Positions 10,777-21,651 of a stretch of 64,000 bases of DNA are shown in pieces (within the stretch, counting starts at the first letter, position 1; each line of letters opens with the position of its first letter). The stretch comes from Neoechinorhynchus agilis (taxonomy: Eukaryota; Acanthocephala). The stretch is taken from the NCBI GenBank assembly GCA_051530055.1, contig CM121342.1, positions 7,502,001 to 7,566,000 of the forward strand, read 5' to 3'. Both the position numbers and the translations under genes were made by a program. A model generated the notes under the pieces. The model did no database searches. It was not told the DNA's origin and saw nothing but the letters and a program-made list of their open reading frames with translations.

Positions 10777-12415
10777 ATGCGTTCGGGTGGTGATCATATG
10801 AATGGTCGCTTGAGTGGTCCATTTTTCATTTCTGACAAATGTCCATCATCGGTCAATCCGATTCGAAGTTCGGATGTTCGTGATCATCAATTGGTTCCAT
10901 CAGCTGGTGCATTTCCTTTAATGAAACGATTAGAGATTCAAGTTCCTCCGGATCCTCCTGAACCGTATCCAGCATCAGCGTTTGTAATCTACGCTCAGCA
11001 CGTGCGTCCTTCATTACCAGGCCAATTGTCTCAATTCAGCACTGAACAGTTGATGGACGTTCTCGGTAAACAATGGAAATGTTTGAGTGAACGTGATCGG
11101 TTGATGTTTGAGAACGAATACGAACGAAGGAAGCGTAAATACGAATGTGCGATAAGCGATTACTATCAAACTCCAGCGTTCGTAGAGTACGCTAAACGTC
11201 AGAATTTAAGTGAAGAAAAAGGGTCAGTTCTGAGGCCTCCAAGTACACCCGTACCTGAATCAGTCGTCTGTGCTCAATTGTACGCTCAAAGGAACCATCT
11301 AATGGCTTCTATGATGGATTCCACCATTCATCAGGAATGTAGTGCTCGAGAAGAGATGAGTACACTTAAGGAGCGCTATGAACGGTATAAGGCTCTGAAC
11401 GCGATGATTGAGTCTGAGATTGCGAATGCGACTGTGACGTTCAAAGAACGAACAAATGGGATTCAGAGGAAAAGCGAATGGTTCCTTGATGAACTAAAAC
11501 GGAGAAATGATCAACAACAACAACAAGAGGAAAACCGACAACCACTCGATGAAATAATGAAAGTCAGAGACGCCAAAAACAGTACCATTGAAACTCTTAA
11601 TGATGATATTTGGACTAGTCCACCACCACCGCCACCACCGCAGCCGCCGTTGCATAATAGCACACCAACAGCGCCTTTGCCTCCTCCACAGCAGCAGCAG
11701 CAGCAGCAGCAACGACCTTATTACTATCAGCAACAACGGATGACACCGCAGACGTGGTTTTCGATGAATCAACAACAACAAAGTACAGGATATAGCCAAT
11801 ACAATTCACCGAGACAACAACCAACGACTCCTTATCAACAATACCCACCGCCGAACCCCTTTGTCGTAAAAATCGAATCTTAACGGGACAATGTTCGAAG
11901 ATTCGATTGTCCTAAGAGCTCAATGCAACCAAGGCCATCAGTCTCCAAGACTACTTATTATGCCAAACTCTATGACCGGAATGTACCAACAAACACAAAG
12001 TGCCACTCCTCCACCCGGTCAACAACCTCATCCCTATCATTCCATCGCTGTCCAAGAACAACTTTATCGCCAATCGCCGTCAGCTTATAGCCACAACTCG
12101 TCAGTGTCCCCTTATCCACCACAACAACAACAACAAATAGATTTTCAGCATATGATGCAATATCAACAAGCACCACCGCAACAACAACAGGTCGAAATGT
12201 ATCAACAACAACCGCAGAATCCGTATAGGCATCTACCGCCGCCGCCGCCGCCGCAACAGCAATATCCAACTCCTAGAATGATGATGATGATGAACGTTCC
12301 ATCGGTCATTCACCAACAAGCACCAGTTCGTGAGATGCAGAATTTCGTGGAGACCGTTGGAGTGAGTTCTAGAAGGCCAAATAGTGGAATGCCTTACGAA
12401 GGCGGTCCACAATAG
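10777..12415 (+). CDS. SMARCE1: SMARCE1/BAF57-like HMG-box subunit of SWI/SNF
   Basis: DNA-bending subunit of the BAF chromatin-remodelling complex. Exons 10777-11865 and 11942-12415 (76-nt intron, phase 0) give 520 aa. The HMG box spans about residues 60-130 (YPASAFVIYAQHVRPSL through LMFENEYERRKRKYE). It is followed by YYQTPAFVEYAKRQN, matching the segment after the box in BAF57 (YHNSPAYLAY), which separates it from other HMG proteins. Residues 170-250 form a charged coiled-coil region. The C-terminal half is low-complexity: poly-Q, poly-P and a run of Met. Without the intron the frame would stop at 11883; the alternative is two overlapping frames or a frameshift. Start at 10777 is the first ATG after a CACACACA tract. 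Confidence 0.8.
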
Positions 12416-12799
12416 CGATCAATTTAAGCGAGAATGTATAGAAAAATCGCGAGTGAAATTGTCCTTGATTTTCTCAGATGTGCACAGAGTGTGAGAGTGA
12501 GAAATATATATGTTTCGAAGATTGAACGGTATTAGCATACGGGGAAAAAAAGAAGATGTAGAAGGCAAAATTAAGGAATCAGTACACCGCTTGTGCGTCG
12601 AGTGTTGTGCGACGAATGCAACCAAACGAATGAGTTGGAAGAGGAGAATCGCTGTGTCGAGACGCGATAAAGATTCCAGCATACACCCACACATACACCA
12701 TTTACTCAAATTATTTTAATTACCAAGTCTTCGGATTATGGATCGGTAAGAAAAATTCAATGGTTCTTCTCGTGTACAAAAAGTTCCGATGGATTAAAT

Positions 12800-13790
12800 T
12801 GAATAATGGACGTTTCCTAAGGTCCTGAGCTTTTGAGGACTCAAAACAAGGGAGATTTTCAACGATAAATTGAACGTTTTTAACATTGTGACGGGCGTTT
12901 TCTGAAAAGTGATTTAGTTTTAACGAGCTTTTGAGGACTGAAAACAAGGGAGATTTTCAGCGATAAATTGAACGTTTTAAACATTGTGACGGGCGTTTTA
13001 AAAGTGATTTAGTTTTAACTTTAAAGGATGTTTTCTAAGGTCCTGAGTTTTTGAGGACTGAAAATAAGGGAGATTTTCAACGATAAATTGAACGTTTTTA
13101 ACATTGTGACGGGCGTTTTAAAGTGATTTAGTTTTAACGAGTTTTGAGGACTGAAAAAAGGAGATTTTCAGCGATAAATTGAACGTTTTTAACATTGTGA
13201 CGGCGTTTTCGAGTGTTTAGTTTTAACGAGTTTTGAGGACTGAAAAAGAGATTTTCACGATAAATTGAACGTTTTTAACATTGTGACGGCGTTTTAAAGT
13301 GTTTAGTTTTAACGAGTTTTGAGGACTGAAAATAAGGAGATTTTCACGATAAATTACGTTTTAAATTGTGACGCGTTTTAAAGTTTTGTTTTGGTTTTGG
13401 GTGAAAAAAGGAGATTTTCAACGATAAATTGAACGTTTTTAAATTGTGACGGACGTTTTCTGAAAAGTGATTTAGTTTTAACTTTAAAAAAGTTTTCCTA
13501 AAGTCCTGAGCTTTTGAGGACTGAAAATAAGGAAGATTTTCAACGATAAATTGAGCGTTTTTAACATTGTGACGGGCGTTTTCTGAAAAGTGATTTAGTT
13601 TTAACGAGCTTTTGAGGACTGAAAACAAGAGAGATTTTTAGCGATAAATTGAACGTTTTTAACATTGTGACGGACGTTTTCTGAAAAGTGATTTAGTTTC
13701 AACTTTAAAGGATGTTTTCTGAGGTCCTGAGCTTTTGAGGACTGAAAACAAAGGAGATTTTCAACGATAAATTAAACGTTTCATAAAGAC
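12800..13790. repeat. Satellite-like tandem array, about 10 units
   Basis: Units of about 85-120 bp with GAGCTTTTGAGGACTGAAAA, GGGAGATTTTCARCGATAAA, TTGAACGTTTTTAACATTGT and GACGGGCGTTTTCTGAAAAG. Outer units are long and well conserved. Units from about 13,130 to 13,400 are shorter through many scattered one- or two-base deletions. No coding capacity; long minus-strand frames here are repeat artefacts. Confidence 0.9.
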
Positions 13791-15030
13791 ACCAACTGAT
13801 TTAAGGTCCTAACTATTGCTTCGGCGACCATAACCAATAAAGGCAATCTTGTGAATCCAAACTTTTCTATAAGAATAAGTAAACGAATTATACTGAGATT
13901 TTCAGAATCGTAATGTCTTTGGGTTAATTAACGTTTTTCGCACAAGATTTTTACGAAAATTCATCAGTCGCTGGTCAGTTGACTTAATAAAGAATTCGTC
14001 GAAAGGAACTGGTTTTAGACTGAAGAAACAAAGATTGATTTTAAGCATACTCCTTTTTAACTAAGACTTCAAGTACGCGAGGTTGTCCTAATTCCTTTAG
14101 AAAGTTAACTGGCGCTATTTGCGAAGAGATTACCTGTCCTAAAAGAACATTTCACTGGCTAAATTTGTTTTGTTTGCTGTAACCTATGAATAAAATATGC
14201 TAAAAGATTTACTTGCCTTTTTTTCTTCAGCTTTCTTCTAATTTAGTTTTGAATCATCGATAACTAAAAATCCAACGCCAATATAGAAATTATCGAGAAA
14301 ATAACCGTTTGAAAAATATTTTAGATTTTTTGAAAAGAAATGAATTTAGTCTTAAGTTTTTTCCATCGTCATTTATAGCAAAAGGAAAAGCGAAATATCT
14401 TTAACCTCCATTGCCGCGAGGATCCTGCATTTCTTTAAAAAATAGATTTGTTTTTCGATTGCTGACCAATCCAGGAGTCGATTGATCCGAAATCCATCGT
14501 CAATAATTCACATTGATTTCAATTTTTTTAAGTTACTTTTTTTAATCAGTATTTCATAGAACACTTTAATTTTTTATAAGTTCCAATGCTATAACAGGAG
14601 AATCTTTTTTTTCCATTGTCTCTAGGGTGTATCCGGCATTCCCTTTCTTAATCGTACGCGACCAAACAAATTAAATTTTTTGCTGTTCTTGGTCCCACTG
14701 CACTAATTGTTTTTTTAATGATGCGAGGTTTTTAAAATGTATAGCGAGATGGATTGTGGCTTTTGTATTTATCCATTTTCTCGTCTCTTCCCCCTGAAAC
14801 TCCAAAAGGGACGAGTTGCTCTTAACAGTTCGTATCCTAGCAATTGGAATCCAAAATTTGATCATAATGGCTTATTTATAGTTTAGAAAAAAGAATTAAC
14901 AAAAAAAACGATAGTTTACCTATTTTCCATACAAAATTGATTACTTTTCATATGAAATTATTTTTGTTTATTATTGTAGTCATGGTATCTACAATACTTT
15001 TATCTAAAGAATAAAATTGTTACCTTCAAA
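13791..15030. other. Intergenic, AT-rich, no gene resolved
   Basis: A 64-codon minus-strand frame at 14671-14865 (IPIARIRTVKSNSSLLEFQG...) has a composition that could be coding but matches nothing I recognise and has no clear splice partners. The rest shows no gene or named repeat. Confidence 0.3.
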
Positions 15031-15342
15031 ATGGATCGCGACCGTTTATATAGGTTGATTAACGACGTTGTTACTGAAACGATCACTCAATTTAGAAATT
15101 CAGAAGATCTAGAAATAGTTAATCTTCGGAATCAAATTCGCAATGCGCTTGTAGGAACCTTTACGGACGCTGGATTGAATAGATGCAAATTTGCTGTTCA
15201 TATTTTAAGTAGTGATAGCAACGAGCCCCATACAGGCTTTATGTTAAATGGAAACAAGGAAAAATCTATTTTACTTGCCAAATCTATAAAATTGGAAAAT
15301 AATACGACTTACTCTGTGATCATTGCTGTTCGTCAAGTTTAA
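15031..15342 (+). CDS. Tctex-1-type dynein light chain (DYNLT family)
   Basis: Single-exon frame of 103 aa. The family is a small homodimeric light chain of cytoplasmic or ciliary dynein that binds the intermediate chain and cargo. Pattern match to Tctex-1: an N-terminal helix (LINDVVTETITQF), a second helix (LRNQIRNAL) and a beta section with FAVHIL, then ENNTTYSVIIAV, aligning with ENKTMYCIVSAF of DYNLT1. Length fits the family (about 113). Divergence is high, so the assignment rests on the C-terminal strand pattern. AATAAA-type signal near 15,519. Confidence 0.55.
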   Translation: MDRDRLYRLINDVVTETITQFRNSEDLEIVNLRNQIRNALVGTFTDAGLNRCKFAVHILSSDSNEPHTGFMLNGNKEKSILLAKSIKLENNTTYSVIIAVRQV

Positions 15343-16072
15343 TTCAAATAACTAGAGTTTTTTTTCAAATGGATAAAACAACAATCTTGCCGCCTTTTCA
15401 GTAGTCAAGGTATCGATCAATATTATTAAGAATCATTATATTTAATCATTACACGTAAACATGAACGTTAGAAGTCCTTATCTGTAATTTTTTAAATTTA
15501 ATTTGACAAATCGACAAATAAAAAAATTTTAAATGGGTTTTTGTAGCGATTTCCAACAATTTCGAAACAAAAATTTGCTATTTAGAAGATGTCTGGAAAA
15601 CAAAATCTCTCGCAAAAGTCGAAAGGATGCCCACGAAGGTCAAGGGAATTCCCAAAGCAGCAAGATCAATGCAAAAAATTTGATAAATTGCGTAATAGAC
15701 GGTTCTAATAACGTCTCGTGAAATGTAAACACACTACAAAATGAACAATGGGCTATAAGGAGCCTTAAAAACTACCACAAATATACACTTTTCGATAAGC
15801 AAAAACTGCACCATTGTGAACTTTTTGTATGATTTTGTAATTTACAATGAAAACGCCAAATAACATTTAGAATGTTGGATGCAAGTAATTTTTCGTTCGA
15901 ATTATGAACACTGTGGTAGCTCAACAAATTACATGGAAATTTAACTGGATTTTAAATGAAACATTACACAAAAACTTAATTTAGTTGATTTTTAAAGACT
16001 GCCATTATCCGTTCAGCACAAATTTAAGAAGTTCTACTTAAGCAATCTAGAATATTCGATGGGTTTATCACC
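15343..16072. other. Intergenic between two convergent genes
   Basis: A 62-codon plus frame at 15533-15721 shows no recognisable domain. Otherwise AT-rich with no further feature. Confidence 0.3.
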
Positions 16073-16567
16073 TTAACCAACCATTAGGGTCCAAATGGCG
16101 TTCTTAAATTCGTCCAGTTCAAGTTGTCCTGACTTATTAGTATCAAAATTGTCGAAGCACTGACGTATATCATCATCCTCTTTATCAATACCCATCTCCT
16201 TTAGTCCATTTTTGACCTCTTCGTAGTTCAAGCGGCCACTTTTGTCCGTATCAAGATCTCGGAACACCTGAATGATTTTTGCTTCGTTCATTTTTTCCAA
16301 TTGAGCTTTTACAACATTCGTCACTCTACAGAATTCATTAAAATCAATGAGTCCGTTATGATTTCGATCGGTGGCGTCGAACACGCGTTTCACATTTTCT
16401 TCACTTACGATCATTCCCATGTTACTGAGACCAGTGAGCAATTCCTTCATTTCAATAGTGCCACTTTTGTTCAAATCCAGGCGATCGAAATTCGAGCGAA
16501 GTAGATCCACGGAACATTTACCCTTCTGAGTTGGGCTCATAACGTCTTCGCATTGTTTCGCTGTCAT
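16073..16567 (-). CDS. Four-EF-hand calcium-binding protein (calmodulin-like), copy A
   Basis: 164 aa, start chosen at MTAKQCED (16567); the frame is open further upstream but that part is low-complexity. Four EF-hand loops: DLNKSGTIEMKE, DRNHNGLIDFNE, DTDKSGRLNYEE and DTNKSGQLELDE. All have Asp at 1, Gly at 6 and Glu at 12, so all four should bind Ca2+. The layout is that of calmodulin/troponin C, but the sequence is not canonical calmodulin. It is transcribed away from copy B, its inverted duplicate, across a spacer of about 400 bp. Copy A looks the more intact of the pair. Confidence 0.85.
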   Translation of the reverse strand: MTAKQCEDVMSPTQKGKCSVDLLRSNFDRLDLNKSGTIEMKELLTGLSNMGMIVSEENVKRVFDATDRNHNGLIDFNEFCRVTNVVKAQLEKMNEAKIIQVFRDLDTDKSGRLNYEEVKNGLKEMGIDKEDDDIRQCFDNFDTNKSGQLELDEFKNAIWTLMVG

Positions 16568-17415
16568 TTTGAAAGTGGTGATAAAAAGACACGTCTTTTT
16601 GTAGAGATTATATATACCTATGAGTGCTTTGGGTTGGTTTATATTTGTTGGGATGTTGGTTTGCTTTTGTTGCTTTGCTAAGAATAACAATGGCCGATGA
16701 AATATTAAAGTTTAATTCGATCGATTGCTCATTAAAATAGAGAATACATTAAAAAACGTTATTCGAGTTCTCAAAGACCGTTATTAACATGATAAAATCT
16801 TTGGGTTTCATTGACTTCGACTTTTTCTGTTTTTTGATCTTGAAAAAGCGACTTTCTCAGCTCTTTTTCTATTTGATGATAAAACAATAGGAACGATAAA
16901 AGGAATGCACTTGTTAACTTTCTCTTGTCTTTTTCAGAAATGGATACAATGGTTCCTACTCATGAAGGCAAATGTTCCGTGGATCTACTCCGCTCGAATT
17001 TCGATCGCCTGGATTTGAACAAAAGCGACTCAATTGAAATGAAGGAATTGCTCACTGGTCTCAGTAACATGGGAATGATCGTAAGTGAAGAAAATGTGAA
17101 ACGCGTGTTCGACGCCACCGATCGAAATCATAACGGACTCATTGATTTTAATGAATTCTGTAGAGTCACGAATGTTGTAAAAGCTCAATTGGAAAAAATG
17201 AACGAAGCAAAAATCATTCAGGTGTTCCGAGATCTTGATACGGACAAAAGTGGCCGCTTGAACTACGAAGAGGTCAAAAATGGACTAAAGGAGATGGGTA
17301 TTGATAAAGAGGATGATGATATACGTCAGTGCTTCGACAATTTTGATACTAATAAGTCAGGACAACTTGAACTGGACGAATTTAAGAACGCCATTTGGAC
17401 CCTAATGGTTGGTTG
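16075..17415. repeat. Inverted gene duplication
   Basis: Arms of about 465 bp (roughly 16,075-16,540 and 16,952-17,415) are near-identical at DNA level, including synonymous sites, in opposite orientation. Coding identity ends close to the stop codons; flanks are unrelated. Confidence 0.85.
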
Positions 17416-17416
17416 A
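16940..17416 (+). CDS. Four-EF-hand calcium-binding protein, copy B
   Basis: 158 aa from the ATG at 16940, which follows TCTTTTTCAGAA, a trans-splice or intron acceptor. It matches copy A residue for residue from GKCSVDLL to the stop except in the first loop, which reads DLNKSDSIEMKE. The invariant Gly at loop position 6 is Asp, so EF1 probably binds Ca2+ poorly. The N-terminal 10 residues also differ. The two genes form an inverted duplication. Confidence 0.82.
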   Translation: MDTMVPTHEGKCSVDLLRSNFDRLDLNKSDSIEMKELLTGLSNMGMIVSEENVKRVFDATDRNHNGLIDFNEFCRVTNVVKAQLEKMNEAKIIQVFRDLDTDKSGRLNYEEVKNGLKEMGIDKEDDDIRQCFDNFDTNKSGQLELDEFKNAIWTLMVG

Positions 17417-20180
17417 TTTTTTTTAAATTATATTTTGATCAGTAAAAAAGTATTTTGATGCGAGATTTCACCCATTTCCATTAGTGGAACTAAATTCCTT
17501 AATTTAATACAGATTTTTTAAAGTGCATCTGAGATCTTAAATGTATAAGTCCAAATCTTTCATAAAACTCCATTTTCTTCTAATGGATATATAAATTTCA
17601 GGATATTTGTACGTTCGAACTTTAACGTCGTCGAAGGAAGATTAAAACTTACTTTAAGTTTATTCTAAATAAACGTACATTTCATGGAAAATACAATATC
17701 TTTCTAACATAAGAACACGGTTCCTTCTCGTTAACTTGTGGGTTTTTCTAGTTAAAGTTTATTATTCAACGAGAAAATCATACATGGATTTGAATTTTAA
17801 CATGTTAACTAAGCGAACCATTTAACCGAGAATAAAATGAAATATACTCACCATTCCAGCGATATGTTGAAACCGGATCAGAATTTTAATTCAGTTTTCA
17901 TGGTCAAACTCGGTTCCATATCTATATGATCGTTGCTTACTCTAAGAAGAAGAAACGTTCAGTCTGCTCAAAAGCAGTATCTCGTAAAATCTCGGGCACG
18001 TGGCTTGCGATGAATAAACAGTTCGAAACATTCGCTCCTTTGATGGGTTAGCATTAACTTTAAAGTTACCATTTAACTTCTTCGTTTTAAACGATATTGT
18101 CAGGTAAAATCGAATATGGGAGTACATAACCGCTTCCTACGCTCAATTGGGCTGTTTGAAGATGGTGGTTCTTTACATTACGGCACCATAAGATCATTAA
18201 ATTGCCTAAAGCCGCCTAAAAAATAAGCCGGACAAGAAAGGGATAGACAAAAATTTAATGGTGATAACAATACCGGCTTGCCAGTAAAACTTAAAATGGC
18301 ACCATAAAACCTTCTAAAACATCAATCTCTGCCTTGCTAGAAAAGTGCCCGAAAAACTAATATATCAATAATTTCTATAAATGAGCGTAATTTTTGTACT
18401 GAGACATAATTTTTTTGGATTCTCCTTTTTAATATTAATTTATATTCAACATTTTAGCTAAAAAGGAATTTCCAACACTTTGTACTGAGACATATTTCGT
18501 AGACTTGCAATTGTTTGAAGGAAATCGCCAGAATTTGTTCGATTTGTCCACTGTTTTTTCACAGTTTTAAATTAAGGTCATGATGTCCGTTTAGGTATGT
18601 TCGGTTAGGATTTTTAATTATATTTATGCATATTAGCGAGAATCGATCGCTTGTCGTATGACTAAAAATGAATGCATAAATATTTTGCAAATAACTAAAA
18701 CATTTTTGATTAAGATAAACTAGGATGGGAGATTTGTTTATTTGTTTAAAAGCAAGTAAACGGTACATATTTCGACACCCTGCAATGAGTGAAAAGCCAT
18801 TATCGAATAATTTGGGAATCAAACTTTTTGCCGTTGGAGTAAAAATGGACGTTTCATCGTTGTACTCTTCTCAGATAAGCGGATTGGCATCTATTATTGT
18901 GCTCAATGCAATGTGTTCGCTACCGAGAGAAATAGGAGCCGTAAACTATGATAGGTACAAAATTAGCAATATCTCAAACAATCACTTCATCGTCTCAGTC
19001 ATCGTAAGTTAAAAGTCGCAATTGTTAATCTAATACATCCTTTTCTGTCGATTTAGTTGGCAACTTTAAGCCGTCATTATTTTATATTTGAGTGTAAAAT
19101 AAGTAAAAAAACGGGGGCAATTTAAAACGAGGACCTTTGGAGTTAATAGAACATTACATTCACCCTAATGAAGACATGGAATCATTACCTGCAAGGTTCA
19201 AAAAGTCGTCATGGGAAATTAATGGGCACCCGGAAATCCCTAAACCTTCCAACTTACCACAATAAGCACTCTTCGATATTCACTATTGTACTCACAATTT
19301 AGAATTATAACTTTTATACCACAATTAAACTATGAACTATTTATGGAGATTTCTATGTTTGCAGGTTAAAGCACTTTGTGTATTTAGAAAACTAATGGGA
19401 CTTTTGGATCATTTTATTCAGCATGCATTTAGAATTCGATTAAAACAACGAACCTTAAAAGAAGAGAATACTTAAACATGTAGTCGTGTGAAAAATCGAC
19501 ATTGCTTCCTTTTTTGTTATTTTTAAACGTGTTTAAGCTTTCAATATTAAATGGGGGGGTGAAGAGCCTAAACTTTGTGTTAAATTACAGAATAAACTGC
19601 ATACAATTTGTGGTATTATACACTAGAGTTCCGATTTAGTTTTTCAAACTTTGAAATTAATCTTGATAATAAAGGAGCATTCGTTTATTTTGTAATCTAT
19701 TTCCCTAAAATCTATGCTCAAAATTAATAAAGAACACGTTTTCCTATGCAAATTCTAACCATTGTTTTTTCGGGGAAATGATACTTTCTTTTGGTAGTTT
19801 CACCACAGTTCACTAATCTATATTTCCCTAATATTTCACCTCTCGGATAATTCCGACATTTTCTCTCGATTTGTCTTTGCTTGTAACTTTTTAAATATGT
19901 GAGTTCGTGTAAATTTAAATACTTATAAGCGATGACAAGCCTTGAGAAAATGTCAGAATTATCTGAGAGATGAAACATATCAAGGAAATATAGATTAGTG
20001 AACTTAAATCCCTTGTTATTTTGATCTAATTCCTTTCATCCTCCCTCTACCTCCGCTCTTTTTTCATCTTCTCTCAGATATCGAGAGACCCGTTTGGAAC
20101 TTAAGGAAGGACCTAACCTCACAAACTCCTACAAACAAAAACTCCCCATACCCTTAAAGGACCTCGCCCGACCTCACCAA
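17417..20180. other. Intergenic, repeats only
   Basis: No gene resolved. A dispersed repeat at about 18,213-18,300 (AATAAGCCGGACAAGAA ... ACCGGC.TGCCAGTAAAA) recurs at 38,816-38,905. An inverted repeat at 19,795-20,010 has arms of about 62 bp. A 95-codon frame at 18,725-19,012 contains GIKLFAVGVKMDVSSLY, faintly like a VWA-domain segment, but has no supporting context. Confidence 0.4.
19795..20010. repeat. Inverted repeat, ~62-bp arms
   Basis: The left arm (GTTCACTAATCTATATTTCC ... GACATTTTCTC) and right arm (GAGAAAATGTCAGAATTATC ... GATTAGTGAAC) are complementary with a spacer of about 85 bp. A related half-element is tandemly doubled at 47,450-47,590. Confidence 0.65.
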
Positions 20181-20620
20181 ATTTGCATTCCATAGTTTCA
20201 AATCCAATATTGTTTATCGCTCAAATAACGATTGCTTGCTGGCCAATCACCACGAACATTGGAAACAAAGATGCTAAGATGGATGAGCGGCATCACATTG
20301 TCCGATCGTGTCAATCAAACAACGACGACATTCGAAATTGCTTCGGTGTATTGCCAATGAAAGACAAAAATGCGTGAGGTCCGATTGAGATGGTATAGTC
20401 ATTCGCTAGAAAAGATTTACTATCGAAGTTGACGGAAGATGCCTAAGAAGGAGACCAAAGCAACGCTGGCTAGAGAACCTACTACACGTGGTGGACCTTA
20501 GAGAATTGAAGCTGCACTCAGACCAGGTTCTCGATCGGGACAAGTAGAAGCAAAAGTCCTAAAAATAGCCGACCCCGCCTATAAACGGGAAAAAGCTAAG
20601 AAAAAGAAGAAAGCTCAAAT
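20180..20620 (+). mobile_element. LINE reverse-transcriptase end (RTE/CR1-like), frameshifted
   Basis: Frames carry RNC.GVLPM.DKMREVRLRW then YSHSLE, RRPKQRWLENLLHVVDLREL, and a terminal basic ADPAYKREKAKKKKK. The RLRWYGH.LR..RRP.GRPK.RW pattern is the usual C-terminal end of RTE/CR1/jockey-type reverse transcriptases. At least two frameshifts. This is a different LINE group from the GDPR-type relics. Confidence 0.65.
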
Positions 20621-20942
20621 AACGATTACTCTATCTTCATCAAAAATCAATACTGCCAAGAGGAATCAAAGATACTTGGGTATCTAAAAAATAAAAGTGT
20701 TATTATTATAAAGAGTTTACTAAAAAGGTTTGTAGTCTACGAAAAAAAGAGAGATGAAATGAAAAACTCTGCTTTCAAAGGTGTAATCTCATTGGTCATT
20801 CATGCCTGGTTTTTTTAATAAGAAGGCTATCGACTACAATTTTTCCCCAAATTTCCGACTGATTTCTTTAAAAATCCTAATTTCTACTTTCAACATCCCA
20901 AAGATCGAGTTTTTATTCGTAAGACAAATTTAGTACATAATT

Positions 20943-21270
20943 ATTCGGTGTCCTCGTCCTCAATTGTCGCCCGAATGCTTGCAGTGTTGCCTCTCAACAC
21001 GGCGATACTGATATTTTGAACCGGTTATAACCTGAGGGCGTCGCTTCAGATCTTTTAGGAGTTGAAGAGCCTCGCTACCAAGAGAACCGTTCGGGGTATT
21101 TCGTCGTTTTCCGTCTTTCGGCAGCGCTCAACCACCGAGAACATGAGATTGCTGGCCTCGAGTGTATCGACGCAGTGGCGTCCTACTCCCGCCACGGAAA
21201 TGCGGTCCCCCCATGAGGTCTACGCCCGTCGTCCGTACCGAGGTTTCAATGTAAAAACTGTTGATTGGTT
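20943..21270 (-). mobile_element. LINE relic, GDPR-type family (-)
   Basis: On the minus strand: PHGGTAFPWR, then DATASIHS, a basic AAERRKTTKY segment, LKRR and finally VLRGNTASIRATIEDED. This matches the C-terminal order seen in the 8.1-9.0 kb relic. The terminal block recurs, with few changes, at 27,936-28,040. Confidence 0.6.
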
Positions 21271-21651
21271 TTGACGAAAACCCCAATCCTAAGTTAAAGA
21301 AACAACCTGATCGCCGCCATAAAACCAAAGGGCAGTTTTTACATTTATATAACTTTTCCCTTCGTCACCTTAAAAACCGTCAAATATGAAAAATCCCCCG
21401 GTTCAATTATGTGATTTGTGTCATTTTAGTGATTCAGAAAAGATGGCTTATCTTATCCTGTGTCATATGCTAGATGCACATACCTCAGGAAAGATGTGAA
21501 GGATTAGAGATATACTGCACTTTCCTTCTCCACAACCCCATAGAGTTGTCATGTCATCATTTTCCTCCCCGAAAAAGGAGTAAGTGTGGGGGAGATGTAA
21601 CCAGCGAATGGGTGTGCTGTCGTTTCGCTATAGGCTAAAACCTCCAGCCGT

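Noticed and set aside
12510-12719. Small gene downstream of the HMG-box gene
   Set aside because: A 69-codon frame in likely 3' UTR with no motif and an equally long frame on the opposite strand.
18725-19012. VWA-domain fragment
   Set aside because: Only GIKLFAVGV resembles the domain; no metal-site motif, no neighbouring exons.
21062-21245. Histone H4 pseudogene on the plus strand
   Set aside because: Short nucleotide resemblances to the H4 3' end appeared, but the minus strand reads the LINE C-terminal motif order (FPWR, AAERRKTTKY, terminal block), which explains the segment better.
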